Below are positions 36,612 through 44,825 of a DNA stretch of 64,000 bases, piece by piece. A program made the translations under genes and the position numbers. The notes under the pieces are model-generated. The model was not told where the DNA came from. It saw nothing but the letters and a program-made list of their open reading frames with translations, and ran no database searches. The stretch spans positions 3,224,001 to 3,288,000 of the forward strand of contig NZ_AUBJ02000001.1 of NCBI RefSeq assembly GCF_000429185.2, given 5' to 3'. The stretch comes from Actinoalloteichus caeruleus DSM 43889. GTDB lineage: Bacteria; Actinomycetota; Actinomycetes; Mycobacteriales; Pseudonocardiaceae. Positions within the stretch are counted from its first letter, which is position 1; every line of letters starts with the position of its first letter.

Positions 36612-37142
36612 GTGGACGCAGAACACGACGCAGAACTGCCCCGGTCGCTGCCAGCCGCCGCTCGGGAGGTGGAGGAGTTCGTGGCCTCCGGGGGCTGGGA
36701 CCAGCCCATCCAACTGTTCGCGCTGGTCAGCACCAGTGCGTTGTTGGCGAGGGAACCCAACCTGGTCGGTCAGGTTGACCCCGGGTCGACACTGACGCCG
36801 ATCGCGCAGGACGCCCTGCCCGACGGTGACCTCGCCGAGGCGCTGTCCGGGATCGAGTGGCCCGACGCCGTGGATGGCTGCGCGTTGGCGCAGGAGATCG
36901 TGGTGCTGCCGCCCGGCGCGGACGGCGCGGAGTCCGAGGAGGGCCTCGCCGTCAGCCCGGAGGAGGCCGCGAACCACCCGGAGCGCCGGGAGGCACGCCT
37001 GGTGGCGGCGGTCCTGCGCGACGGCTCGGCGGCCTGCGTGCTGCGGCTTCGGGCGGACGACCTCGTGCCCGAGGAGATCGTCGAGCACCCGGAGCTCGCC
37101 CCGAACCTGGTCACGGCGTTGCGGGCGACGCTTCGCCCCTGA
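36612..37142 (+). CDS. PPA1309 family protein
   Basis: 176 residues. Sequence landmarks of the family: LPAAAREVEEFVASGGWDQP, LFALVSTSALLAREP, SGIEWPDAVDGCALAQEIVV and HPELAPNLVTALRATL at the end. No function is known; it is a small acidic cytoplasmic protein widespread in actinobacteria and typically placed between the UPF0182 and PDZ-protease genes, as here. GTG 36612 is the first start in frame before conserved sequence; no strong ribosome-binding site is seen. It is divergent from UPF0182 and convergent with the protease gene, 18 bases apart. Confidence 0.85.
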   Translation: MDAEHDAELPRSLPAAAREVEEFVASGGWDQPIQLFALVSTSALLAREPNLVGQVDPGSTLTPIAQDALPDGDLAEALSGIEWPDAVDGCALAQEIVVLPPGADGAESEEGLAVSPEEAANHPERREARLVAAVLRDGSAACVLRLRADDLVPEEIVEHPELAPNLVTALRATLRP

Positions 37143-37160
37143 GCGGCGGCGGCCGGACGG

Positions 37161-38222
37161 TCAGTTCGGGGAGCAGTCCGGTGGCTGTTCCCCGGCGCGG
37201 ACCTGGCGCAGGGCGTCCACCGCCCCCTCCAGGGTCTCGACCTCCACGAGCTGGAGGCCGTCCGGCGCGTTCGCGACGGCCTCGGCGCAGTTGCCCGTCG
37301 GCACCAGGAAGACCGTGGACCCGATGTCCTTCGCGGCGCGCATCTTGAAGCTGATGCCGCCGATCGGCCGGACCGCGCCCTGGGTGGTGATCTCGCCGGT
37401 GCCCGCCACGTGGGTCCCGCCGGTGATCTCCCCCGGGCTGAGGGTGTCGATGATCGCGAGGGCGAACATCAGCCCGGCGGAGGGGCCACCGACCTCGTCG
37501 AGTTCGATGTCCACGTCGAAGTCCACGTCGGGCTGGTCGAGGGGCGCGACGCCGAGGTACCCGCTCTCCCGGTCGTCCCGGGCCCCGAGTTCGACGGTGA
37601 GGTCCCGCTCCACGCCGTCCCGGCTGATGACGATGTCCACGCGGTCCCCTGGCGCGGTGTCGGCCAGCGACTCCACCACCGCCTCGGCCGAGTCCGCGTC
37701 GACGCCGTTCACCGTCACCAGTTCGTCCCCGGGTTCCAGGACGCCGTCGCTGGGGCCGTCCCCGAACACCTCACCGACCAGGACCTTCCTCGGGTAGCCG
37801 AGGTAGAGCAGCGCGGCGGTCTCCGCGCTGCTCTGGGATGCGGTGAAGGACTGCCTGTTCTCCTGCTCGATCTCCTCGCGGGTGCGGTCCGGCGGGTAGT
37901 ACTCCTCGCGGGGCGCGAGCGCGTAGTTGCCACTGGCCCACAGCCCCAGGGCGCCGAACAGGGTCACGTCCGTCGTGAGCTGCACGGTCGTCAACCGGAG
38001 TTCGCCAGGGTCGGGTTCCGCGCCCGTCTCACCGGGGAGCGCGTCCCCCTCCTCCAACAGCGGCGGCGGAGCCACCTCGCCGCTGGTGGCCACCAGACCG
38101 AGGGTGTCGTAGGTGTGGCCCGGGCCGAGGGCCACGTAGGGCACGGTGACGAAACCCCCGAAGGCGGCGAAGACGCCGACCAACGCGACACTCACCAACA
38201 GGGACCAAGTACGGCGGCTCAC
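37161..38222 (-). CDS. PDZ and Lon-like (S16) membrane protease
   Basis: 353 residues, YlbL/Rv3194c type. One N-terminal membrane helix (LLVSVALVGVFAAFGGFV), then a PDZ domain near 125-215 (VFGDGPSDGVLEPGDELVTV), then an S16 domain with catalytic Ser in GGPSAGLMFAL (near 247) and Lys in GGISFKMRAAK (near 292). The active site faces outside. Targets unknown; envelope protein quality control is likely. GTG 38222 lacks a ribosome-binding site and is preceded by TAGGCT (38236-38231) eight bases upstream, so it is probably leaderless. Its start region faces the DUF2342 gene. Confidence 0.92.
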   Translation of the reverse strand: MSRRTWSLLVSVALVGVFAAFGGFVTVPYVALGPGHTYDTLGLVATSGEVAPPPLLEEGDALPGETGAEPDPGELRLTTVQLTTDVTLFGALGLWASGNYALAPREEYYPPDRTREEIEQENRQSFTASQSSAETAALLYLGYPRKVLVGEVFGDGPSDGVLEPGDELVTVNGVDADSAEAVVESLADTAPGDRVDIVISRDGVERDLTVELGARDDRESGYLGVAPLDQPDVDFDVDIELDEVGGPSAGLMFALAIIDTLSPGEITGGTHVAGTGEITTQGAVRPIGGISFKMRAAKDIGSTVFLVPTGNCAEAVANAPDGLQLVEVETLEGAVDALRQVRAGEQPPDCSPN

Positions 38223-38308
38223 GAGGGCCCAGCCTACGGAACGGGTCACCACCGACCCCGGCGGACCGATCCCACGCTGGTCGGCCCATGCCGCGTACGG
38301 TTGACGGC

Positions 38309-39718
38309 ATGACCGATCTACCCTTCGGGTTCAACTCGCAGGATCCCGATGACCGTGGGAAGCGCGACGATCCCTCGGGCCGGTCCGGAGGCGAGTCGCC
38401 CTTCGGAGTCGGTCCCGGGGGGATGCCGGGCTTCGACATGGGCTCGTTGGGCCAGATGCTCAGCCAGCTCGGCCAGATGCTCAGCCAGGCCTCGCAGCAC
38501 TCCAGCGGGCCGGTGAACTACGACCTGGCCAAACAGCTCGCCCTCCAGCAGATCAACAGCGGGGGTCGGGACCAACCGCCATCGGCCGGACAGCACGACG
38601 CGACGACGGAGGCGTTCCGGCTGGCCGAGCTGTGGCTGGACCCGGTCACCACCTTCCCGGTCGGCGCCCAGAGCGTGCGCACCTGGTCAGCCAAGGACTG
38701 GGTCGACAGCACCCTCCCGACCTGGCGGCGCCTGTGCGACCCGGTGGCGCGCCAGGTGTCCTCGGCCTGGACCGACATGCTGCCGGCGGAGGCGAAGCAG
38801 AACGCGGGCCCCCTGCTGTCGATGCTCGGGCAGATGGGGGGCATGGCCTACGGCTCCCAGCTGGGCAGCGCCCTGGGGCAGTTCGCCTCCGAGGTGCTCA
38901 CCTCGACCGACATCGGGCTGCCGCTGGGAGAGCCGAGGACGGCCGCTCTCCTGCCGAGCAACATCGACCGCTTCACCCAGGGCCTGGACCGCCCGGCGAA
39001 CGAGGTCCTCGTCTTCCTCGCGGCCCGCGAGGCCGCTCACCTCAGGTTGTTCTCCCACGTGCCGTGGCTGCGCCAACGGCTGCTGGCGACCGTCGAGGAG
39101 TTCGCCCACGGGATCAGGGTCGACCCGAACGCCATGGAGGAGCTGGCGGGCAAGGTCGACCCCAGCAACCCCGCCTCCCTGGAGGAGGCGATGCGCTCGG
39201 GCCTGCTGGAACCGCGCAGCACTCCGGAGCAGAAGCAGGCGCTGACCAGGCTGGAGACCCTGCTCGCGCTCATCGAGGGCTGGGTCGACCTGGTGGTCGG
39301 CGAGGCGTTGGGCGATCGGCTGCCCGGGGCGGACGCGCTCCGGGAGACGCTGCGTCGCCGCCGGGCGAGCGGAGGCCCCGCCGAGCAGGCCTTCGCGACC
39401 CTCGTGGGGCTGGAACTGCGTCCCCGGCAGCTGCGGGCGGCCGCCACGCTGTGGCGGGGGCTCACCGACCGGCACGGCGTCGAGCAGCGGGACTCGGTGT
39501 GGAACCACCCCGATCTGATGCCCACCTCGGCTGACCTGGACGATCCCGTCGACTTCGTGGAGCACTTCGGTCGTGCCTCCTCCGAGTTGGACGACCCGCT
39601 CGCGGCGCTCCGCCGCGCGGAGGAGAGCGCGGCGGCGGGGGACGCGTCCTCCGGCGGCGAGGAGCGGACCGACGACGACCAGGACGACCAGGGGCGGGGC
39701 GGCGGCGAGCGGCCCTGA
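38309..39718 (+). CDS. DUF2342 zinc-dependent metalloprotease
   Basis: 469 residues, Rv3195 type (also named putative coenzyme F420 biosynthesis protein, without proof). A Gly/Gln-rich N-terminus with repeats of LGQMLSQ precedes the conserved domain: TFPVGAQSVRTWSAKDWVD, GGMAYGSQLGSALGQF, and the zinc-binding segment REAAHLRLFSHVPWLRQRL (near 240). The C-terminal 30 residues are acidic and disordered. ATG 38309 is preceded by TACGGT ending seven bases upstream and no ribosome-binding site, indicating leaderless translation. It is divergent from the PDZ protease. Confidence 0.9.
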   Translation: MTDLPFGFNSQDPDDRGKRDDPSGRSGGESPFGVGPGGMPGFDMGSLGQMLSQLGQMLSQASQHSSGPVNYDLAKQLALQQINSGGRDQPPSAGQHDATTEAFRLAELWLDPVTTFPVGAQSVRTWSAKDWVDSTLPTWRRLCDPVARQVSSAWTDMLPAEAKQNAGPLLSMLGQMGGMAYGSQLGSALGQFASEVLTSTDIGLPLGEPRTAALLPSNIDRFTQGLDRPANEVLVFLAAREAAHLRLFSHVPWLRQRLLATVEEFAHGIRVDPNAMEELAGKVDPSNPASLEEAMRSGLLEPRSTPEQKQALTRLETLLALIEGWVDLVVGEALGDRLPGADALRETLRRRRASGGPAEQAFATLVGLELRPRQLRAAATLWRGLTDRHGVEQRDSVWNHPDLMPTSADLDDPVDFVEHFGRASSELDDPLAALRRAEESAAAGDASSGGEERTDDDQDDQGRGGGERP

Positions 39719-39728
39719 CACCCGGTGG

Positions 39729-39764
39729 CCCCGGGACGCCCGGCCCGGCGGGGCCGTCCCGGGG
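39729..39764. terminator. bidirectional hairpin between convergent genes
   Basis: CCCCGGGACG (39729-39738) pairs with CGTCCCGGGG (39755-39764). It lies ten bases after the DUF2342 stop and 26 bases before the YgjP-like stop. Confidence 0.6.
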
Positions 39765-39790
39765 CGCGACCACTCCTGACCGGAGCGCGC

Positions 39791-40396
39791 TCAGTCGACG
39801 GGCGCCGAGTCGTCGGCGGGTTCGATGGCCAGCCCCGCCGCCGCGCTGACCCCTTCCAGGAAACCGATCGCGCGTTCGGCCCTCGGGTAGCGGTGGACCA
39901 ACCGCCAGAAGTCCTCCCCGTGGCCGGGCACGAGCAGGTGGGCCAGCTCGTGCACGAGGACGTAGTCGAGCACCCAGGTGGGCATGTCCCGGAGTCGCTC
40001 GCTCACCCTGATCGTGCCCTCGGCCGGGGTGCAGGAGGCCCAGCGGGTGCGCATGGGTGGGACCCAGCGGACGCTGGCGGGCTCGGGGCATTCGGGGAGG
40101 TGGCGCCCGAGGAGGTCCCGGGCGCGGACCGCGAGCGACGCGTCGGACTTCCGGGCGCGTGACCGCCGCCTGCTCTCGCCGCGTTCCAGCCGCCGCAGCA
40201 TCTCCCGCACCCAGCGTTGCTCGTCGGCGGCGGAGAGCCGGGCCGGCACCAGCACGACCACCTTGCCACCCTCGCGGAACGCGGTGACGGTGCGCCGCCG
40301 GCGCGCGCTCCTCCTGACCTCCACCTCGGGCGGGGCCATCCCCGCTGGCGGCATGTCCGGGACCCGCGCCAGCGGGCCGTCCTGGGGGCTCACCAC
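39791..40396 (-). CDS. YgjP-like metallopeptidase domain protein (M48-related)
   Basis: 201 residues. The zinc motif HELAHLLVPGHGEDFWRLV (H-E-x-x-H with a third ligand His downstream) sits near 150, preceded by MRTRWASCTPAEGTIRVSER, the WGSC-like motif of YgjP/WLM proteins. Family members are predicted peptidases, sometimes linked to DNA-repair or ubiquitin-like systems; no substrate is known here. GTG 40396 is used: TACCGT (40408-40403) ends six bases upstream, fitting a leaderless mRNA; GTG 40393 is adjacent. The longer frame to 40534 is low-complexity. Confidence 0.82.
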   Translation of the reverse strand: MVSPQDGPLARVPDMPPAGMAPPEVEVRRSARRRRTVTAFREGGKVVVLVPARLSAADEQRWVREMLRRLERGESRRRSRARKSDASLAVRARDLLGRHLPECPEPASVRWVPPMRTRWASCTPAEGTIRVSERLRDMPTWVLDYVLVHELAHLLVPGHGEDFWRLVHRYPRAERAIGFLEGVSAAAGLAIEPADDSAPVD

Positions 40397-40722
40397 GGCA
40401 CCACGGTAGGTCGCCGCCCTGCCCGCGCGTCGCCCGGGCCGGGGGCGCCCGGACCTCGTGGGACTGGCCCGACCAGGCCAACAACGGCCGGGAAACCCCG
40501 CCGGCGAGTGGTCCGAGGTGACCTGTGGTCGCATTGGCCAGCTGCTGACGCACCACTTTCCGCCGTAGGTGCGAGCGCGTACCCCCGACCAGGGGTTCGC
40601 CGATCACCCAACGTACCGGAAATCGTCGGCCCGCTTGGCGGGCGGAATCGCCGTGACCTGCCAATACTGGACACGCTCCGCGCCGCATACCCGATGACGG
40701 AAGCGGCCACATATAGCGTGGC

Positions 40723-40752
40723 TTGACGTCGCCTGGGTGAGCAGAATAGGCC
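40723..40752 (+). promoter_or_regulatory. promoter candidate for DUF5679 gene
   Basis: TTGACG (40723-40728) with ATAGGC or TAGGCC 17-18 bases downstream. The -35 is near-perfect, the -10 is poor. The 412-base interval 40397-40808 otherwise holds no recognisable gene. Confidence 0.35.
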
Positions 40753-40808
40753 ATTCGGCCCAACGAGGTCAGGCGGATTCGGGGCACGTCGAGCGTAGGG
40801 AGGCAACC

Positions 40809-40961
40809 GTGGCGGACAGCTACAACGGGTACTGCGTGAAGTGCCGGGAGAAGCGGGACTTCACCGGTACCGTCGAGGAGACGAACGGCCGTCGGATGGC
40901 CAAGGGAACCTGCCCGGTCTGCGGCACGAAGATGACGCGGATCCTCGGCAAGGCCTCCTGA
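40809..40961 (+). CDS. DUF5679 small zinc-ribbon protein
   Basis: 50 residues. Two Cys pairs, YCVKCREKR and CPVCGTKM, make a compact zinc ribbon; NGRRMAKGTCPVCGTKMTRI is the hallmark of DUF5679 (Rv3196A-type in mycobacteria). Function unknown; a ribosome or nucleic-acid partner is possible. GTG 40809 is supported by GGGAGG five bases upstream. It precedes the ThiF/TOMM-like gene, as in the mycobacterial locus. Confidence 0.9.
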   Translation: MADSYNGYCVKCREKRDFTGTVEETNGRRMAKGTCPVCGTKMTRILGKAS

Positions 40962-41257
40962 TCGCGACCCGCCGGGCCCACGGTCACGTGGGCCCGGCGC
41001 TCGCTGACCCCGGTCGCCCGCACGGCCGGCGGTGCTCGGTACCGGTGCGCGCGGGGGACTCGCCCCGGCGCGACCGCGCGGTGGCGCCGGTCCGGAAATC
41101 GTCGGCCCCCACCGGCCGCGCCTGTGGACACCGGTTTGCCCGCCGCCGACCCACCCGAGAGCATCACGTCCGTGAGCACACCACCGGAGCGGCCAGCCCG
41201 GCCACTCCCCCTCCGCTCCCCGTTCCGACCCTGCCCCGCGTCCGGGCCGGCCTGCCG

Positions 41258-42313
41258 GTGCTCCGCCGGGGTACGGCCTCCGTGCAGTTCGGCCTGACCG
41301 CTGGTGCGGCACTCGTCGTCGAGGGGCTCTCCCCGGCGTTGGTCGCGCTGTGCCTCCGCCTCGACTCCCGCGCCTCCGGCGGAGGCCTGGTCCCCACCCC
41401 CCACCCCGGCGTCGCCCCGAGGGCCGAGCCACCCGCCGCGCTGGCCTTCCTCGACTGGTTGGCGCGGCACGGGGTGCTGGAGGACGCGGGCCCCGCCACG
41501 CCCGACCCCGCCGGTGATCGCGTCCACGCGACGGGGCCTCCTGGCCGCCCACCGGCCCTCCGGGACGCCCGCGTGCTGGTGCGGGGGGACGGCCCGCTCG
41601 CGCCGGCCGTCGCCGTCGAACTCGCGCGAGGCGGCGTGGGCCGGGTACGGGTGGCGGCGAAGGGCACGGTCCGCCCGGAGGACACCACGCTGGGGTACCG
41701 GCTCGCCGACGTCGGGCGTGACCGCACGAACACGGCGAACGCCCTGGTCGCCGAGGCGGTGCCCGGGGTGCGGACCGGTGTCCTCGCTCCGGGCACCCCT
41801 GATCTCGTCGTGCTGGCGGACGTCCCCCTCCCCGACCCCGTCGCCGTCCGCGAACTGATGGCGGACGGGGTGCCCCACCTGCCCGCACGCGTGTGGGACG
41901 GCGTCGGCGTCGTGGGCCCGCTCGTCGTCCCCGGCCGCACGAGCTGCCTGCGCTGTGCCGACCTCACCAGGACCGACGCCGACCCCTGCTGGCCGCTGCT
42001 CGCCGCGCAACTCGCCGAACGACCCGTACCGGTGGACGGCTCGACCGGTACGGCGACGGCCGCGCTCGCCGCTTCGCAGTGCCTGCTCGCCCTCGACCGG
42101 GGCGCGTCGCCGCGGATCGACCGCCCACGGGTGTGGAACACGACCTTGGAACTGGACCTGCGGTTCGCGACCCTCCAGGCGCGGGCCTGGGAGCCCCACC
42201 CCCGGTGCGGATGCCGTCCCGCCGTCGACCGCGCCGGCACCACCCGTTCCGACAAGCCGGCCGAATGGGTGTCGCCGAGTGGCCGTTCCGGGGGACAATC
42301 GCCAGGTGAGTGA
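41258..42313 (+). CDS. TOMM/ThiF-like cyclodehydratase-domain protein (Rv3196-like)
   Basis: 351 residues from GTG 41258. Landmarks: GTASVQFGL at the start, an E1-like fold with VLVRGDGPLAPAVAVELARG (imperfect nucleotide-binding glycine motif) and GYRLADVG, and a C-terminal zinc set SCLRCADLTRTDAD...HPRCGC (two CxxC/CxC clusters). It resembles leader-peptide-binding partner proteins of azole-peptide cyclodehydratases, but no precursor or YcaO gene is near, so that name may be only structural. The true start is uncertain: homologues extend further, yet no in-frame start occurs just upstream. Its end overlaps the ABC1-kinase start by eight bases. Confidence 0.72.
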   Translation: MLRRGTASVQFGLTAGAALVVEGLSPALVALCLRLDSRASGGGLVPTPHPGVAPRAEPPAALAFLDWLARHGVLEDAGPATPDPAGDRVHATGPPGRPPALRDARVLVRGDGPLAPAVAVELARGGVGRVRVAAKGTVRPEDTTLGYRLADVGRDRTNTANALVAEAVPGVRTGVLAPGTPDLVVLADVPLPDPVAVRELMADGVPHLPARVWDGVGVVGPLVVPGRTSCLRCADLTRTDADPCWPLLAAQLAERPVPVDGSTGTATAALAASQCLLALDRGASPRIDRPRVWNTTLELDLRFATLQARAWEPHPRCGCRPAVDRAGTTRSDKPAEWVSPSGRSGGQSPGE

Positions 42314-43619
42314 GATCCCGCGTCGGACCGTTCAGCGCACCGCAAAACTCGCTGGCCTGCCGCTGGGAGCGGCGGGGCGTTTCGCCGCCGGCTGGGGCAA
42401 GAGGCTGACCGGCCGGGACGCCGACGAGGTGAACGCGGAGATCTCGGCCAGGACAGCCGAACAGTTGTTCGCCGTGCTCGGCCAGCTCAAGGGCGGGGCG
42501 ATGAAGTTCGGCCAGGCACTGAGCGTCTTCGAGGCCGCCGTTCCGGACGAGTACGCCGAGCCCTACCGCGAGGCGTTGACCAAACTCCAGTCCGCCGCTC
42601 CTCCCATGCCGACGCGGGACGTGCACCAGGTCCTCACCGAGCAGCTCGGCAGCGCGTGGCGAAGCCGGTTCTCGGAATTCGACGACGTCCCCACCGCCGC
42701 GGCCAGCATCGGTCAGGTGCACCGGGCGACCTGGCACGACGGTCGGGAGGTCGCGGTGAAGGTCCAGTACCCGGGGGCCGGCGAGGCCCTGATGTCCGAC
42801 CTGCGCCAGCTCCAGAGGTTCAGCCGCCTCATCCAGGGCATCGTGCCCGGCACCGAGGTGAAACCGCTGCTCACCGAACTTCAGGAACGGATGTCCGAGG
42901 AACTCGACTACCGGGTGGAGGCCGACGCCCAACGCCGGTTCGTCAAGGCCTACACCGACGACCCGAACGTCCGCGTCCCCCGCGTGCTCGCGAGCGCGCC
43001 CCGGGCGCTGGTCACCGAGTGGGTCGAGGGAACGGGACTGGCCGGCATCATCCGCGACGGCTCCCAGGACGACCGGGACCACGCGGGGACGCTGCTGTCG
43101 CTGTTCAACTTCTCCGCGCCGCACCAGGTGGGTCTCCTCCACGCCGACCCGCACCCCGGCAACTTCATGCTCGACGGCGACGGGCGCCTCATCGTGATCG
43201 ACTTCGGCGCGGTCGCGCGCCTCCCCGGTGGGCCGCCGCCGACCTTCGGCGTGCTGCTCCGGCTGGCCCTCGGCGACGACCCGGACGAATTACTGCGGTT
43301 CCTGCGGGCCGAACGCTTCCTGGGGCCGAGGACGGAGCTCGCGGCCGAGGACGTCCTGGCCTTCCTCTCCCCCCTGGTCGAGCCACTGCGCACCGAGCGG
43401 TTCACCTTCACCAGGGGCTGGATGCAGGGGCAGGCCGACCGCGTGGGCAACCTGCGGGGGACCGACTTCCGCACCAGCCGCTCGCTGAACCTGCCGCCCG
43501 AGTACCTGATGATCTACCGGACCACGATGGGTACCACCGCCATCCTCTGCCAGCTGGGCGCGACCGTTGCCGCCCGGCGCATCGTCGGTGACTGGCTCCC
43601 CGGCTTCCGCACCGATTGA
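42306..43619 (+). CDS. ABC1/AarF-type atypical kinase
   Basis: 437 residues, UbiB/COQ8-like (Rv3197 type). The KxGQ signature is FGQALS after LKGGAMK; AAASIGQVHRA is the Ala-rich loop replacing the Gly-rich loop; VAVKVQYPG has the ATP-binding Lys; catalytic HADPHPGNF and metal-binding VIDFGA follow. Such proteins hydrolyse ATP and affect quinone or lipid metabolism; in mycobacteria the homologue beside whiB7 has been tied to macrolide susceptibility. GTG 42306 overlaps the upstream gene; the WhiB7 gene is convergent beyond two small genes. Confidence 0.9.
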   Translation: MSEIPRRTVQRTAKLAGLPLGAAGRFAAGWGKRLTGRDADEVNAEISARTAEQLFAVLGQLKGGAMKFGQALSVFEAAVPDEYAEPYREALTKLQSAAPPMPTRDVHQVLTEQLGSAWRSRFSEFDDVPTAAASIGQVHRATWHDGREVAVKVQYPGAGEALMSDLRQLQRFSRLIQGIVPGTEVKPLLTELQERMSEELDYRVEADAQRRFVKAYTDDPNVRVPRVLASAPRALVTEWVEGTGLAGIIRDGSQDDRDHAGTLLSLFNFSAPHQVGLLHADPHPGNFMLDGDGRLIVIDFGAVARLPGGPPPTFGVLLRLALGDDPDELLRFLRAERFLGPRTELAAEDVLAFLSPLVEPLRTERFTFTRGWMQGQADRVGNLRGTDFRTSRSLNLPPEYLMIYRTTMGTTAILCQLGATVAARRIVGDWLPGFRTD

Positions 43620-43809
43620 CCCTGCTCGCCACTCTCGGGACGGTGGCGCGTTCGCCGCTCCCGGCGTCGGCCATGAGCGGGATTCGGCGAGCCGCCGTGC
43701 TGACACCTGTCACGAGAACCGATGACGCCGAGGACTGCCGTTCCCGCCTGGCGACCGGTCACGCTGCCTGCTGACCAACCACGCCCACCCTGGTGGAGGA
43801 GTTGTCAGC

Positions 43810-43989
43810 ATGAAAGGTCACATCATGACCGCGACGGTGGTCGTGGGCGTCCTCGCGTTCTCCGCGGCCTGTGCGGGTGCGAGGGAACCGACATCGACCG
43901 AGCGGGGCGGGCAGGCGTCAGGCACGCGGGTCGCCGACGCGCCGCCCGACCTCCGGTGGGTCCCGTGCGACCCGACTCCCCATCTCTAG
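43810..43989 (+). CDS. 59-residue lipoprotein-like peptide, possibly truncated secreted hydrolase
   Basis: ATG 43810 has GGAGGAG at good distance. The product starts with a Lys/hydrophobic signal (MKGHIMTATVVVGVLAFSAA) and a Cys at residue 21 (FSAAC, weak lipobox). The end, DLRWVPCDPTPHL, resembles the first conserved segment (RWxPC) of secreted alpha/beta-hydrolase tripeptidyl aminopeptidases, which then run ~450 residues; here TAG stops the frame and a terminator follows within 25 bases. Either it is a decayed gene start or a small secreted peptide. Both readings are inference. Confidence 0.5.
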   Translation: MKGHIMTATVVVGVLAFSAACAGAREPTSTERGGQASGTRVADAPPDLRWVPCDPTPHL

Positions 43990-44011
43990 TGGCAGCCCCG
44001 GGGTCATGCCA

Positions 44012-44048
44012 GGCCCTGGCCCCGGCGACACGTGCCGGGGCCAGGGCC
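44012..44048. terminator. strong bidirectional hairpin
   Basis: GGCCCTGGCCCCGGC and GCCGGGGCCAGGGCC make a perfect 15-bp stem with a 7-base loop between the small lipoprotein gene and the convergent whiB7-linked gene (stop 44059). Confidence 0.8.
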
Positions 44049-44058
44049 CTTCGTGTCG

Positions 44059-44298
44059 TCAGGCGGCGTCGGCCGCGTCCGCCCGCCGGACGGCGAACGC
44101 GGCGAGCCACCGCCAGCGACGTGCGCGGCGGACTCGCTCCGCCGCGCGTTGATGTCGCCACTGGGACTCCCGTCGACCCCGTATCTGGGCTCTGGCCAGG
44201 GATTCGTGGAGCAGTATGGCCTCGCTAGCCTGGTCGGCGCCGATGAGCCTGACCCTGGGCACCAGCTGGTCCTCGTGCCAGATGTTCGAGCCGTTCAT
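44059..44298 (-). CDS. small basic protein coupled to whiB7, unknown function
   Basis: 79 residues; family not recognised. The N-terminal half (NGSNIWHEDQLVPRVRLIG, EAILLHESLARAQIRGRR) is mixed, the C-terminal half is very Arg/Trp-rich (AAERVRRARRWRWLAAFAVR), so it could bind nucleic acid or membrane. ATG 44298 overlaps the whiB7 stop (ATGA at 44295-44298) and AAGGAG lies within the end of whiB7, so it should be made with WhiB7 under ribosome stress. Codon use is like its neighbours. The strong terminator at 44012-44048 ends the transcript. Confidence 0.7.
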   Translation of the reverse strand: MNGSNIWHEDQLVPRVRLIGADQASEAILLHESLARAQIRGRRESQWRHQRAAERVRRARRWRWLAAFAVRRADAADAA

Positions 44299-44702
44299 GC
44301 TGCCTTCTCCTTCGCGCCGTTCAGTGCGGTGGTGGTCGTGTCGGACTTGCGGGGACGGCCCCTCGGCCTCTTCCTGGCGATGATGTCGCCGCGTTCGAAG
44401 ATCTCCCCTCCCCAGACGCCCCAGGGCTCACGCCGGGCGATCGCCCCGGCCAGGCAGGCTGCCCGCACCGGACAACCGCCGCAGAACTGCTTGGCGCGCT
44501 GGAGGTCGGCGGGGCCCTCGGCGAACCAGAGGTCCGGGTCCTCGGTCTGGCAGGGCAGGTTGGCCTCCTCGGGAACGGTGGTGAACAGCTCGCCGATCCC
44601 GAGCTGGGACTCACCGGCGGACGGCAGGGGAACCGACGTGGGCCGGCCGGTCAACGAGTGGGCAGGTGAACCATCCGACAGTGGGACGGTCACGGTGGAC
44701 AT
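44295..44702 (-). CDS. whiB7: WhiB7, Fe-S redox regulator of intrinsic antibiotic resistance
   Basis: 135 residues. [4Fe-4S] ligands Cys51, Cys74, Cys77 and Cys83 (C-x22-C-x2-C-x5-C), the turn GVWGGE (95-100) and the AT-hook RGRPRK (114-119), which together define WhiB7. It binds the housekeeping sigma factor and AT-rich DNA just above -35, activating efflux, ribosome-protection and drug-modifying genes. ATG 44702 has AGGAGAA upstream. A long 5' leader with a Rho-independent terminator and a reading frame (features below) indicates attenuation, and its promoter carries a WhiB7-type AT-rich box, indicating autoregulation. Confidence 0.95.
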   Translation of the reverse strand: MSTVTVPLSDGSPAHSLTGRPTSVPLPSAGESQLGIGELFTTVPEEANLPCQTEDPDLWFAEGPADLQRAKQFCGGCPVRAACLAGAIARREPWGVWGGEIFERGDIIARKRPRGRPRKSDTTTTALNGAKEKAA

Positions 44703-44748
44703 GCGTTCTCCTCTTGTAGTCGGCCACGTCGGGGCCGTTGGGTGGCGG

Positions 44749-44792
44749 AAAAAACACGAAGGCCGCGGATCCGTCGACACGGGTCCGCGGCC
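44749..44792 (-). terminator. attenuator terminator in the whiB7 leader
   Basis: On the minus strand GGCCGCGGACCC pairs with GGATCCGCGGCC (one mismatch, 8-base loop) and is followed within a few bases by TTTTTT. It lies 46 bases before the whiB7 ATG, inside the transcript. Premature termination here, relieved when translation of the leader frame stalls, is the known whiB7 control mode in other actinobacteria. Confidence 0.85.
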
Positions 44793-44809
44793 TCGGTAAG
44801 CCTGAGAGT

Positions 44810-44825
44810 CCTGACCTAGGTCAGG
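44810..44825. repeat. 16-bp perfect palindrome at leader-frame stop
   Basis: CCTGACCTAGGTCAGG is fully self-complementary and contains the TAG stop of the whiB7 leader frame (44818-44816). As RNA it could form a competing hairpin or only a DNA site; it lies 18 bases before the attenuator stem. Confidence 0.6.

Noticed and set aside
41258-42313. Azole-modified peptide (TOMM) biosynthetic cluster
   Set aside because: Only the ThiF/leader-binding-like protein is present; no YcaO, dehydrogenase or precursor peptide, and the gene sits in a conserved housekeeping neighbourhood.
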